Positions 44,803-52,125 of a DNA stretch of 64,000 bases are shown here, one piece after another (positions within the stretch are counted from its first letter, which is position 1; every line of letters begins with the position of its first letter). This stretch comes from Salinivibrio kushneri (GTDB lineage Bacteria > Pseudomonadota > Gammaproteobacteria > Enterobacterales > Vibrionaceae). A program made the position numbers and the translations under genes. The stretch is taken from the NCBI RefSeq assembly GCF_005280275.1, contig NZ_CP040021.1, positions 1,637,001 to 1,701,000 of the forward strand, written 5' to 3'. Below the pieces are notes generated by a model, which worked only from the letters and a program-made list of their open reading frames with translations, was not told the DNA's origin and made no database searches.

Positions 44803-45156
44803 CTAGTTCTCTGGAGTAAGCTTTTCTAAGCACTCGGTTACTAAGTCAGCTTGCCCATGAGAACCGCACTTTTCAGCTGCACCTTTGGTCTCATTATATG
44901 AATCAATAATTACGTAACCACTGATTAGAAGGCAAATTAACCCTACTGTACTGCTAAAAATCTTTAGCTTGCCTGATTTAACAGCAAAAGCACATACTGC
45001 ACCATACACAAAGCCAAAATAGTAGTAGCCAGCCTCGAAGTACATATCTTTCGAGATTATGTCATCAAATGTTGTCGTCCCTAAAAGAGCTGACTGAAAA
45101 TCAACAACACCTTTACCTAAAATACCAAGACCAATTAAAAAGAGTACTACGTTCAC
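44803..45156 (-). CDS. Cassette-borne small membrane protein
   Basis: The protein has 117 residues from GTG 45156 (AGGAAA upstream). Three or four hydrophobic segments (NVVLFLIGLGILGKGVVDFQ, YYYFGFVYGAVCAFAVKSG, IFSSTVGLICLLISGYVII) precede a polar tail with two cysteines. No family is recognised. Small membrane proteins like this are common in Vibrio cassette arrays. The cassette limits are well defined: it starts at core GTTATGT (45356) and its attC opens with ACATAAC (44796). Confidence 0.65.
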   Translation of the reverse strand: MNVVLFLIGLGILGKGVVDFQSALLGTTTFDDIISKDMYFEAGYYYFGFVYGAVCAFAVKSGKLKIFSSTVGLICLLISGYVIIDSYNETKGAAEKCGSHGQADLVTECLEKLTPEN

Positions 45157-45349
45157 TATTTTTCCTACAAAGTTTTACTATGATTACAAAATTTTGAGCA
45201 TACTTGAATAACTGCCATGAATTAGAACACTGTCTATCATACTGCCCAAAGCGAGTAACCAATTGTAATACATAGAAAAACAAACACCACCTATAATTAA
45301 AAACAAACCATTCAATAGGTCAATAGGAAATCAAACATCCCACACAGTC

Positions 45350-45427
45350 ACATAACGCAGAGCGCACCGGTGACCTTTACAGAGCGAAGCGGCGTAAAGG
45401 GCATCCATGTGGCGCGAATTGTTATGC
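45350..45427 (-). repeat. attC site (78 bp, VCR-like)
   Basis: On the minus strand it opens with GCATAACAATTCGCGCC and closes with GCGTTATGT, with the inner arms TTTACGCCGC/GCGTAAA-like folding. The opening core GCATAAC is the exact complement of GTTATGC at the start of its cassette (45962-45968). Confidence 0.88.
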
Positions 45428-45428
45428 A

Positions 45429-45941
45429 TTAGAGCAACCCGAGAAGTGTGGTTGCCCCTGCGCCGACCATGCTGGCCACTGTACCATTTTCGAGCAATGC
45501 TTTAAGTTTTGATTTTGCTTCCTTGTCGTCACTTTTAGCCACATGCTCGACAAGCTGCTTAATACTGACATTAGCGACCTGAACGTTTTGATCGCCGATC
45601 TGTACCATTTCGCCGGAAACAGAGCCGATATTTATCGTCGAGGACGCTCTGTTCGTTAGGTGTGGCTCCGCTGTTGTGTTCTGAACATTCAGCGTGAGCA
45701 TATGGGGGTGATTGGTGCCGACGTTCAGGCTACCGCCTTCGAGAAACTGAACATCAGTTACCTTGAGGTGTATCTCTCTTTTACCTGCCTTTTGAACTAT
45801 CACGTCCCCAATTCCTACATCGGGTTCCTCTGAATATGGGACATTCATTTTTCCCTTAGAGGTATCCCTTTTCGCTTTGTACTCGGCACCATCAATAACG
45901 ACCGTTTCTGGATAGGCTAGTTTGTCAAAATCGAAATCCAT
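45429..45941 (-). CDS. Cassette-borne protein of unknown function
   Basis: The protein has 170 residues, preceded by AAGGAGG. A polar N-terminal half contains PETVVIDGAEYKAKRD and EREIHLKVTDVQFLEGG-like beta-rich segments. A central block, TINIGSVSGEMVQIGDQNVQVANVSIKQL, resembles the short G/N-rich 'IGDQN' linkers that occur in some toxin or effector-associated proteins. The C-terminus ends in a hydrophobic stretch (VASMVGAGATTLLGLL). No function can be assigned. The cassette begins at 45968 and its attC is at 45350-45427. Confidence 0.65.
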   Translation of the reverse strand: MDFDFDKLAYPETVVIDGAEYKAKRDTSKGKMNVPYSEEPDVGIGDVIVQKAGKREIHLKVTDVQFLEGGSLNVGTNHPHMLTLNVQNTTAEPHLTNRASSTINIGSVSGEMVQIGDQNVQVANVSIKQLVEHVAKSDDKEAKSKLKALLENGTVASMVGAGATTLLGLL

Positions 45942-45968
45942 GCAACCTCCTTATTGTGTATGCATAAC

Positions 45969-46304
45969 GAATGACATGGATTCCCCCTCTTGAAGATCTG
46001 CCACACTTAGGTGCGGCCTTTAATACCGGAGGTAACCATGTCTACTCAATTCTTTTTTGGCGTTGATCTCGCCAAGCACCACTTTTCTCTTCACGCGGTG
46101 GATGACGAAAAAAAAGTCGCCATTATTGCCTGTATGCGTAAGATGTTGGTGATCTTAGATTCGATGCTCAGAGTGGGGATAAAAATCTCGCCAAAATTTA
46201 GGATTGACGACATACTCTTTTGCTATATTCGTACTCAATACATTGAATTACTGTATAAAAACGACGTCTCTATGGTATGCCAAATACGCCTTTTTACGCT
46301 TTGA
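45969..46304 (+). mobile_element. Chimeric IS110-family remnant
   Basis: The left end (GAATGAC, then the repeat ATGGATTCCCCC at 45976-45987) and the first 23 transposase codons (ATG 46038, MSTQFFFGVDLAKHHFSLHAV) match the intact IS at 48139. Then the frame switches to KVAIIACMRKMLVILDSMLRVG, which is the usual C-terminal end of a different (IS110-subgroup) transposase, and runs on to a stop at 46304. The joint is at a shared AAAAGTC. The element is non-functional. It sits exactly after the attC core GCATAAC. Confidence 0.75.
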
Positions 46305-46987
46305 TAAGCCACTAATTTTGACATTAAGGTCGACTCTCCACTGCTCCAATTGCGTTTCAATTTCAGCACTGGAGATCATTAGATATCCAGTATCGGAGAC
46401 AGAGATATAACCTTTATCAAAGAGAGCATCAATATGAGGAGCGAGTAGAAATCCGTTTTCTGAGTCTAATCTCTCTTGGTTAGTCGACACTCTCCACGGT
46501 TTAATATGGCCAGCGATAAGAAATCGCGGATCAGTCGTGCCAGTAATCGGACAACTTGAAGAGATTTTGAATAGGTTTTGTCTATATCGCCCCTGACCTA
46601 TACGTGAAGAAGCTAAGGCTACTCTTTCTGTTGATTCAGTTACCGAAGCTTGAGCTTCAGCATCTAGGCTTAACTCATGTGCTTTTAGTAGTTGGACAGT
46701 ACACAGACCATCTTCGTGGGATACAACAAACTCCCACGTAACTCAAGACTATTGAGGTAGGATGCAAGAGCCTTAATTCTTGACGGAAAGCGAGTAATAT
46801 CTGAGCCTGAAAACTCACATAGAAACCAACTGTTTTCAATTACGATAACACTTTCTTTTAGTGCATAACCACGTTCATTAAACTTCACTTTGAGAAGATC
46901 ACCAATTAGCAGAGCACTTAAATCTATCTGGGACTTTAAAGCATCATATAACTTTGACCTTCGTTTGTTGTAGTTGATTTTTTTCAT
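46248..46987 (-). pseudogene. HNH endonuclease-type gene with a frameshift
   Basis: One frame runs from ATG 46987 (MKKINYNKRRSKLYDAL) to codon 100. The protein then continues in another frame with FVVSHEDGLCTVQLLKAHELS and the HNH block CPITGTTDPRFLIAGHIKPW followed by NGFLLAPHIDALFDKGYIS, ending at 46248. The two parts would join near 46730 in a G run (CGTGGGAGTTTG); one extra G restores LRGEFVVSHEDG. It may be a genuine inactivation or a sequencing error. The HNH core itself (H-I-K, N, H-x3-F) is intact. It lies in the cassette array downstream of another HNH-like gene. Confidence 0.75.
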
Positions 46988-47024
46988 ATTTTCCTCAAAG
47001 AATATAACACTTGCAACAGAAGAA

Positions 47025-47073
47025 AACTAACAGCCTACGCGATTAATTTGTCTGTTGGTTGCTCTTGTTAGGC
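47025..47073 (-). repeat. Short attC-like site overlapping the end of a gene
   Basis: On the minus strand GCCTAACAAGAGC (47073 leftwards) is the complement of the cassette start GTTAGGC (48132-48138) and lies inside the last codons of the 47043-48116 gene. A second core, GTTAGTT, is at 47025-47031. At 49 bp it is shorter than usual and may be damaged. Confidence 0.5.
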
Positions 47074-48116
47074 GGAATTACATGCCCATGACTATCAAAT
47101 AAGATTGACAACGTGCCAGCTCTTAGTTTTTCACGAAAATCATCTTCGTTAACTTTTCCATCGAGAACATCGCCAACCAACATATCCATTAACGCTCCAA
47201 AAACATTGGGATCATAAGTATCAAACTCAGGCTCTGAATCAGTCAATTTACAAACTATTTGTGGAGGATTAACACCAGACACGTCAGTCAACGTTGAATA
47301 TATCGGGCTATTTTTTAAATGTAGATGACAACAAGCGAAATTAGCTACTAATTCACGAAATTGTATACTAGTAACTGGACCAATTAATTTTTCTATTACA
47401 GTTTTATTAAGTTGATTAATTACTGCACCAGCGTCGCCAAACACTGCGATAATACCAATACCATTTATAATTATTCCTGATGTGTTAGCAAAGGATATAT
47501 CCATATAGTCGTACTGTTGTACAGTATCTCGACTATCAACAGGAATTACAAAAAAAGAACCAATGCAAAACTCGTCAAGAGATGCCTGAGTATAAGGAAT
47601 ACGACTTAAGCAATACACATGGTGGAAGCTTTCCCAATTATATCCGACTCCATCAGCAATGGATGAATACTCAATCCTACGATCCAAGTGCATTCGTAAA
47701 GATTGGTCCATTATGTGAGTTTTTGTAAAAATCAAAGCTAACCATATATATATCTTTAAACAAATATCGTCATTTAATAAGCTAGTAAATTGTTCAAAAT
47801 CATCTGAAAAAACCCGGCTCAATGGTGTTTCCAATACTGAACTAAGCAAACTATTACACTCTATGCAACAAGGAATAACATACTGATTATATTTAAATTT
47901 ACTACCATTGGGTAAATTAACAGTTTCATTATAAAGGTCAAACCGTTTTAAGAGCCATTTAGGAATTACATGCTCATCATTCTGGTTGTTAGCATCTAAT
48001 CTTTTGGTACATAAAAAGCATACATCTAAGTTGCATACCTCTGATGCAAAAGCGGAAATACTTACAAATGTAGTTTTACCGTTGGAATCTATAATATTTC
48101 CATTATTTAGTTTCAC
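47043..48116 (-). CDS. HNH-like zinc-motif protein, cassette gene
   Basis: The protein has 357 residues from GTG 48116 (GGAGAGGAG upstream; the longer frame would start inside the IS). It has CFLCTKRL, then DEHVIPKWLLKRF, then CCIECNSLLSSVLE, the C-x2-C ... EH-x-IP ... C-x2-CN layout of a family of HNH-type nucleases. The rest (about 250 residues) is not recognised. It is very AT-rich compared with the core genes. Its stop codon lies within the attC-like site. Together with the frameshifted HNH gene 55 bp downstream it could be a nuclease pair, perhaps defensive. Confidence 0.7.
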   Translation of the reverse strand: MKLNNGNIIDSNGKTTFVSISAFASEVCNLDVCFLCTKRLDANNQNDEHVIPKWLLKRFDLYNETVNLPNGSKFKYNQYVIPCCIECNSLLSSVLETPLSRVFSDDFEQFTSLLNDDICLKIYIWLALIFTKTHIMDQSLRMHLDRRIEYSSIADGVGYNWESFHHVYCLSRIPYTQASLDEFCIGSFFVIPVDSRDTVQQYDYMDISFANTSGIIINGIGIIAVFGDAGAVINQLNKTVIEKLIGPVTSIQFRELVANFACCHLHLKNSPIYSTLTDVSGVNPPQIVCKLTDSEPEFDTYDPNVFGALMDMLVGDVLDGKVNEDDFREKLRAGTLSILFDSHGHVIPPNKSNQQTN

Positions 48117-48207
48117 TGCATTCTCCTCTCCGCCTAACGAATGACATGGATTCCCCCTCTTGAAGATCTGCCACACTTAGGTGCGGTCTTTAATAACGGA
48201 GGTAACC

Positions 48208-49230
48208 ATGTCTACTCAATTCTTTTGTGGCGTTGATCTCGCCAAGCACCACTTTTCTCTTCACGCGGTGGATGACCACGGAAAAGTCATTCTCCATAAA
48301 TCTGTTTCACGCGCTAAATTACTGGCTACATTAGCAAATATGCCTACGATGTGTATAGGTATTGAGGCCTGCAGTGGGGCACATTATTGGGCCAGAGAAT
48401 TCAACAAGCTCGGCCACGATACCCGCATCATGGCCGCAAAGTACGTCGGTCCTTATCGCACAAAAGGAAAAAATGACCTGAACGATGCCGTTGCCATTTG
48501 TGACGCGGTTCAGCGTCCAAATAGCCGGTTTATTCCTGTTAAGTCACCCGAACGCCAAGCGATTCTCGCGACTCATCGTGTACGTGAGCATTGGGTCAAT
48601 GAACGTACTGCCCTCATTAATCGTATTCGTGCATTACTGGCAGAGTTCGGCATTATTATTCCAACAGGACGAGCCGCCATTCACAGAGAAGTACCTCTCA
48701 TTCTCGAGGCAGTAGAAAATGGCCTACCTGATATTGCTCGTGCCGTCGTGGCAGATTGCTTTGACCACCTACAAACACTTAATCAGCGTATCGCCGATAC
48801 CGAGCAGTGTTTCGATATGGTTACCAAGGCCAGTCCTAATGCTCAGCGTATTCTTAACGTTCGCGGCATTGGCCCACAAACAGCAACGGCGATTATCGCC
48901 ACTATCGGAAAAGGCGAGCAGTTTGATTCCGGCAGAGACTTTGCTGCTTGGCTTGGATTAGTGCCCAAACAGTACTCAACCGGAGGAAAACCGCGATTGG
49001 GTCGTATTAGTAAACGAGGAGATAAATACCTCAGAACGCTCTTAGTGCATGGTGCGAGAGCCGTCATCACGAACCTAGGCGATAAGCAAGATAGGCTCAG
49101 TGTCTGGGGGCGAAATGTCCTTGAGCGACGTGGCATGAATCGCGCCATTGTCGCTCTCGCGGCCAAAAATGCACGCATTGTGTGGGCGTTATTGCACCAT
49201 CAAACGGATTATCAAGACTACGCGGCCTAA
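48208..49230 (+). CDS. IS1111-type transposase (DEDD recombinase)
   Basis: The protein has 340 residues from ATG 48208, preceded by GGAGG. The N-terminal RuvC-like domain carries GVDLAKHHFSLHAVDD (first Asp), GIEACSGAHYW (Glu) and KNDLNDAVAICDAV (Asp pair). The C-terminal Transposase_20 domain reads ILNVRGIGPQTATAIIATIG, AAWLGLVPKQYSTGGKPRLGRISKRG and NRAIVALAAKNARIVWALL. It catalyses insertion guided, in this family, by a small RNA from the same IS. All catalytic residues are intact, so the element may be active. Confidence 0.93.
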   Translation: MSTQFFCGVDLAKHHFSLHAVDDHGKVILHKSVSRAKLLATLANMPTMCIGIEACSGAHYWAREFNKLGHDTRIMAAKYVGPYRTKGKNDLNDAVAICDAVQRPNSRFIPVKSPERQAILATHRVREHWVNERTALINRIRALLAEFGIIIPTGRAAIHREVPLILEAVENGLPDIARAVVADCFDHLQTLNQRIADTEQCFDMVTKASPNAQRILNVRGIGPQTATAIIATIGKGEQFDSGRDFAAWLGLVPKQYSTGGKPRLGRISKRGDKYLRTLLVHGARAVITNLGDKQDRLSVWGRNVLERRGMNRAIVALAAKNARIVWALLHHQTDYQDYAA

Positions 49231-49483
49231 CTCGTCGCTGTCGTAAGGAGAATACACCAACCGGGTCATTGCACACGCAAGTTGATGAGTATCGGTGAAG
49301 ACCATTTGCAGAGAGCCTGTTAATGCGGCGGGCACCTTGATGCCTTCTAACGAATTAGGCACTGCAACCGCGCAATGTCATCAGGGCCATGACGTGAGTC
49401 AGTAAAAGGCCGAATGTAGAGCGGCAGTCCAAACCAAACTCAATACGCTTCGCGGATGCTTGACGAACGGGGGAATCCATGTA
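49231..49483 (+). ncRNA. Expected seek/bridge RNA region in the IS right end
   Basis: In IS1111-subgroup elements the guide RNA is encoded in the noncoding right end, downstream of the transposase; here that region is 253 bp with no ORF. It contains CTAACGAAT (49347-49355), identical to the left junction of the IS (48134-48142), directly overlapped by TTAGGC (49355-49360), the complement of the attC core GCCTAA. That is what a target/donor-binding segment should look like. The RNA ends and fold are not established from sequence. Confidence 0.55.
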
Positions 49484-49602
49484 GCCAAATTAAGGTGTGA
49501 AGCACATTACCAAAACACTTAATATGAGCGCCTTAACCACTAAACTTAACCCAAACCAAAAGTGCCAAGCGTGCTGAATCACTCTTAAATTTTTTGTTAG
49601 CA
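49484..49602 (-). repeat. attC site interrupted by the IS (long type)
   Basis: On the minus strand it opens with TGCTAACAAAAAATTTAAG, the core being the exact complement of the start of the P-loop cassette (GTTAGCA, 50041-50047). It closes, beyond the IS, at GTTAGGC (48132-48138). Without the IS it would be 126 bp and matches the 127-bp attC at 50041 in the GGTGTGAA and TCAC segments. Confidence 0.85.
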
Positions 49603-49607
49603 ACTAT

Positions 49608-50003
49608 TTACAACGGTTCACTTAATACCGATGTCAGAACCGTATGACTTGTCCGACGCATAGTAAAACAACGAAATAGTCCTGTTTGCTTTATTGCATT
49701 GAACAGGTCTTGATCGTTAATTGAAAAGACATGCTGAATACTTCTTTCGCTGTCATCCTGATGAAAACCTCGATTAAAAGATTCAACAATTATATCTTTA
49801 ATTGCCTGGTCTAAATGCTTAGGTGAACCATATTTATATATTTCGAGCGCCCCTCCGATGTGCTTCAAAATCGGGCTTTTCCCGATCCCATTTTCACCGA
49901 AAAGAACTAAGGGCTTCATATCACTGCTTCGAATTGCTTTTGCTAATACTGCTATATCTTTTCGAAACTCAGATTCACTTACAAACTCAACTGATTTTGT
50001 CAT
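49608..50003 (-). CDS. P-loop ATPase-like cassette protein
   Basis: The protein has 131 residues, preceded by GAGGAAGT. A Walker A motif lies near the start (VLFGENGIGKSPIL, residues 33-46); no clear Walker B follows within the short remainder, which contains DQAIKDIIVESFNRGF and FSINDQDLFNAIKQTG. It may be a truncated ATPase or a small NTP-binding protein. The family is not recognised. The cassette limits are exact (GTTAGCA start, TGCTAAC attC opening). Confidence 0.6.
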   Translation of the reverse strand: MTKSVEFVSESEFRKDIAVLAKAIRSSDMKPLVLFGENGIGKSPILKHIGGALEIYKYGSPKHLDQAIKDIIVESFNRGFHQDDSERSIQHVFSINDQDLFNAIKQTGLFRCFTMRRTSHTVLTSVLSEPL

Positions 50004-50040
50004 CTTATTACTTCCTCACACATAGGTGTAGAGTCGTGGT

Positions 50041-50167
50041 TGCTAACGCCAAATTAAGGTGTGAACAACGCTAACCACCTACCTAATGCATTGTGCCATA
50101 AACACTAAACTTGCTTGAAGTGAGAGCGATTAGCGTTGTGAATCACCCTTAAATTTTATTGTTAGGG
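50041..50167 (-). repeat. attC site (127 bp, long type)
   Basis: On the minus strand it opens with CCCTAACAATAAAATTTAAGGG, whose core complements the cassette start GTTAGGG (50561-50567), and closes at GCGTTAGCA. The inner arms CAACGCTAA and TTAGCGTTG pair perfectly. It is the reference uninterrupted copy of the long attC type in this array. Confidence 0.9.
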
Positions 50168-50175
50168 CGCAGAAC

Positions 50176-50544
50176 CTATTGGTATACGCTGACTTCGATT
50201 AAATTCTTATCAAGATCCAAAAAATAGACCGATTGGATTGAACCAACAGCTCCTGATTTTTCTACGGGACCCTCAATGATCTTCACATTTTCTTTGACCA
50301 AATGCTCTATCACTGACGCCAACGACCAATCAGTAATTAAGCAAATATCACCTGAACCCACATTGGCTATATTTCGCGGTTCTTGACCCAGAAGCTGAAA
50401 GTTAATTTTCTGATTTCCAAACGTTACAGCTTTCCGACCGTTGGAAAAAGTGACTTCATCCATGCACAATACCCGTTTGTAAAAATCTACTGATTTTTCT
50501 ATGTCGGAAACTGTAAGGACAATATGATCTATGTGACTAATCAT
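50176..50544 (-). CDS. VOC-family (glyoxalase/dioxygenase-like) cassette protein
   Basis: The protein has 122 residues from ATG 50544, with AAGGAG 8 bases upstream. The VOC pattern is clear: ISHIDHIVLTVSDIEKSVDFYKRVLCMDE, then GNQKINFQLL, GDICLITDWSLASVIEHL, and SIQSVYFLDLDKNLIEV. The metal-ligand positions His (SHIDHI) and Glu (IEV) are present. Such proteins include fosfomycin- and bleomycin-type resistance proteins and glyoxalases. The substrate is not assignable. Confidence 0.85.
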   Translation of the reverse strand: MISHIDHIVLTVSDIEKSVDFYKRVLCMDEVTFSNGRKAVTFGNQKINFQLLGQEPRNIANVGSGDICLITDWSLASVIEHLVKENVKIIEGPVEKSGAVGSIQSVYFLDLDKNLIEVSVYQ

Positions 50545-50560
50545 CACTTTACTCCTTGCG

Positions 50561-50663
50561 CCCTAACGCCTCGCTTAACCGGCGCAAAATAGCAGGCTAA
50601 AATTAGCGACGAAGGAGCGAAATCCTGCTGTTTTGCGTCCCTTGGTTAAAGCGTTTGTTATGA
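50561..50663 (-). repeat. attC site (103 bp, VCR-like)
   Basis: On the minus strand it opens with TCATAACAAACGCTTTAACC and closes with GGTTAAGCGAGGCGTTAGGG. GGTTAA...TTAACC arms pair, and the inner part contains the CAAAACAGCAGG/CCTGCTATTTTG arms. The opening core complements GTTATGA at the start of the DUF2513 cassette (51098-51104). Confidence 0.93.
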
Positions 50664-51080
50664 GCCTGCTGCATCAAGTAGCGACTTAACTTTCTGTTTT
50701 GCATAACCTTTCGCAAGATCTTTTGCTACAGAAATTGTTGTATCTAAACTTGCATCTTTAAAGTTTTTTTGTATTTCTTTCCAAACATTCGGTTCATTTA
50801 ATGACTCAATAAAGTCATGACCAAAAGCAGTTAACCTCAGCGGAACAACCGACCAAAACCTTTCACCACTCCCCATAAGCCTATAGCCCGCACCGCGTGA
50901 TTGCTGGGTAGCAAACGACTCGATATATCCTTTATCAACTAGGAGGTCAGTGTGAAAAACAAACTTATCATCGTCATAATGAAAGCCTTTCGCTTCCAAT
51001 TCTCTTATATCGGTCAGCGGTCCTTCCGCACTTTCAAATGCCTCAAGCAAAGACTTTAGATACTCTTTATCGATCTTCAT
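50658..51080 (-). CDS. DUF2513-like cassette protein
   Basis: The protein has 140 residues from ATG 51080, preceded by GAGGA (the frame is open further but would start in the attC). The pattern GFHYDDDKFVFHTDLLVDKGYIESF ... RLTAFGHDFIESLNEPNVWKEIQKNFKDASLDTTISVAKDLAKGYAKQKV matches DUF2513, a helical domain of unknown function found in cassettes and prophages. The stop codon lies within the opening of the attC. Confidence 0.78.
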   Translation of the reverse strand: MKIDKEYLKSLLEAFESAEGPLTDIRELEAKGFHYDDDKFVFHTDLLVDKGYIESFATQQSRGAGYRLMGSGERFWSVVPLRLTAFGHDFIESLNEPNVWKEIQKNFKDASLDTTISVAKDLAKGYAKQKVKSLLDAAGS

Positions 51081-51097
51081 TAAAATTCCTCGTTGGC

Positions 51098-51175
51098 TCA
51101 TAACGCCGCCATAAACGGCGCGAGCTTGCGAGCGTCCGGCGACCAATGGGAGCGAATTTGATGGCTTTGTTAGAA
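51098..51175 (-). repeat. attC site (78 bp, VCR-like)
   Basis: On the minus strand it opens with TTCTAACAAAGCCATCAAATTCG and closes with GGCGGCGTTATGA. Central arms contain CGGACGCTCGCAAGCTCG. The opening core complements GTTAGAA at the start of the lipoprotein cassette (51588-51594). Confidence 0.93.
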
Positions 51176-51178
51176 GTC

Positions 51179-51571
51179 TTATTCACTGACATATATAGCT
51201 TTACCTGCAACAGTCTTAGCTGTAACTGGTATCGCATACATATAACCCGTTCCATAACCACCTACAACTGTAGATGTGCTCTCACCAGTAGCGCCCAATA
51301 ACACTCCATTTGCACCAAGCTTTGCCGCTTGATTTTTGAGTTCTTGTACGGCGTAATCCACTGAACCTTGTTCGGTCCATCCAGCATCGCTTGACGCATT
51401 TACAATGCCTATGACCTCAAACTTAGCAGGTGTCTCTAAGTACAGTTTAACCTGATTTGGTTCCACGGGCGTTCTTTTAGTTCCAGTTACGATTGCCGAT
51501 CCAGATGCGCACGCAACCAATGATATAGCCAGCAGTGAGACAACTATGGTTTTTATATTGGAAAATCCCAT
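51179..51571 (-). CDS. Cassette-borne lipoprotein
   Basis: The protein has 130 residues, preceded by AAAGGAG. The lipobox is ISLVACASG, giving a lipidated Cys near residue 21. The mature part has LYLETPAKFEVIGIVNASSD, AVQELKNQAAKLGANGVLLGATGE and GGYGTGYMYAIPV, a pattern like DUF4156/RcsF-type small outer-membrane lipoproteins in which an alpha-beta fold carries the AAKLGANGV motif. Its precise function is unknown. Confidence 0.75.
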   Translation of the reverse strand: MGFSNIKTIVVSLLAISLVACASGSAIVTGTKRTPVEPNQVKLYLETPAKFEVIGIVNASSDAGWTEQGSVDYAVQELKNQAAKLGANGVLLGATGESTSTVVGGYGTGYMYAIPVTAKTVAGKAIYVSE

Positions 51572-51587
51572 TTACGGCTCCTTTGAC

Positions 51588-51671
51588 TTCTAACGCCGCC
51601 AGCACGCGCGGCTTTGTAGTGAAGGCGAAGCCGCAACGAAAAAGACGTCGCCGTGCCTGGCCTTGTTAAAT
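51588..51671 (-). repeat. attC site (84 bp, VCR-like)
   Basis: On the minus strand it opens with ATTTAACAAGGCCAGGCACGGCG and closes with CGTGCTGGCGGCGTTAGAA. The arms CCAGGCACGGCG/CGCGCGTGCTGG pair. The opening core complements GTTAAAT at the start of the acetyltransferase cassette (52124-52130). Confidence 0.93.
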
Positions 51672-51673
51672 TT

Positions 51674-52105
51674 TTATAGCACCATATGCAACAGCGGATA
51701 AGGCTTACCCTGACCATCGACTGGTGACCGATCTATCACTTTAAAGCCAATATGCTGATAAAAACCTACCGCCTGTTCATTCTGCTCGTTTACATCGACC
51801 TTTGATGCTCCCTGCTCTTTGATAGCATGGGCCGCTAACATGGCACCAATGCCTTTTCCGCGAGCATCAGGTGAGATGAACAACATCTCAATATTACCGT
51901 CATGTACTCCACAGAATCCCTGAATTTCACCGTTACCGTTTTTAGCGCACCTTAAATCAACTGCGTCAAAATACTGCCCCAGGATTAACGGCTTTAACTC
52001 CTGTAGATCATCTTCAGACAGAAAATCATGCGTTGCCCTGACCGACGCTTCCCAGACTTCTATCAGCTTAAGGTGATCTGCTTTTTCTACGACCTCAATA
52101 CTCAT
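51674..52105 (-). CDS. GNAT-family N-acetyltransferase, first visible cassette gene
   Basis: The protein has 143 residues from ATG 52105 (ATG 52132 is in frame but overlaps the cassette border). The YjaB/YiaC-like core includes IEVVEKADHLKLIEVWEASVRATHDFL at the N-terminus, IEMLFISPDARGKGIGAMLAAHA (acetyl-CoA site RGKGIG) and VDVNEQNEQAVGFYQHIGF. It is the rightmost cassette, so in a normal integron it would lie nearest the integrase; none is found. Confidence 0.85.
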   Translation of the reverse strand: MSIEVVEKADHLKLIEVWEASVRATHDFLSEDDLQELKPLILGQYFDAVDLRCAKNGNGEIQGFCGVHDGNIEMLFISPDARGKGIGAMLAAHAIKEQGASKVDVNEQNEQAVGFYQHIGFKVIDRSPVDGQGKPYPLLHMVL

Positions 52106-52125
52106 CACTAAACCCGATTGAAAAT

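Larger units (their letters stand above)
48139..49483 (+). mobile_element. Intact IS1111-type (IS110-family) element inserted in an attC
   Basis: The element is 1345 bp with perfect 12-bp subterminal inverted repeats, ATGGATTCCCCC (48146-48157) and GGGGGAATCCAT (49469-49480), 7 bp and 3 bp from the ends, the known IS1111 arrangement. Removing it rebuilds GCCTAAC-GCCAAATTAAGG, the same sequence as the uninterrupted attC at 50041 (TGCTAAC-GCCAAATTAAGG). So it sits one base-exact in the core and made no target duplication. It encodes one transposase and a 250-bp noncoding right end. This fits the attC-targeting IS1111 group. Confidence 0.92.

Noticed and set aside
45969-46304. A second complete IS copy
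   Set aside because: Only the left end and 23 codons match; the rest is a different C-terminus and there is no right inverted repeat.
45350-51671. Possible CRISPR array because of repeated palindromic units
   Set aside because: Units are spaced by whole genes, vary in length (78-127 bp) and carry RYYYAAC/GTTRRRY-type cores; they are attC sites.
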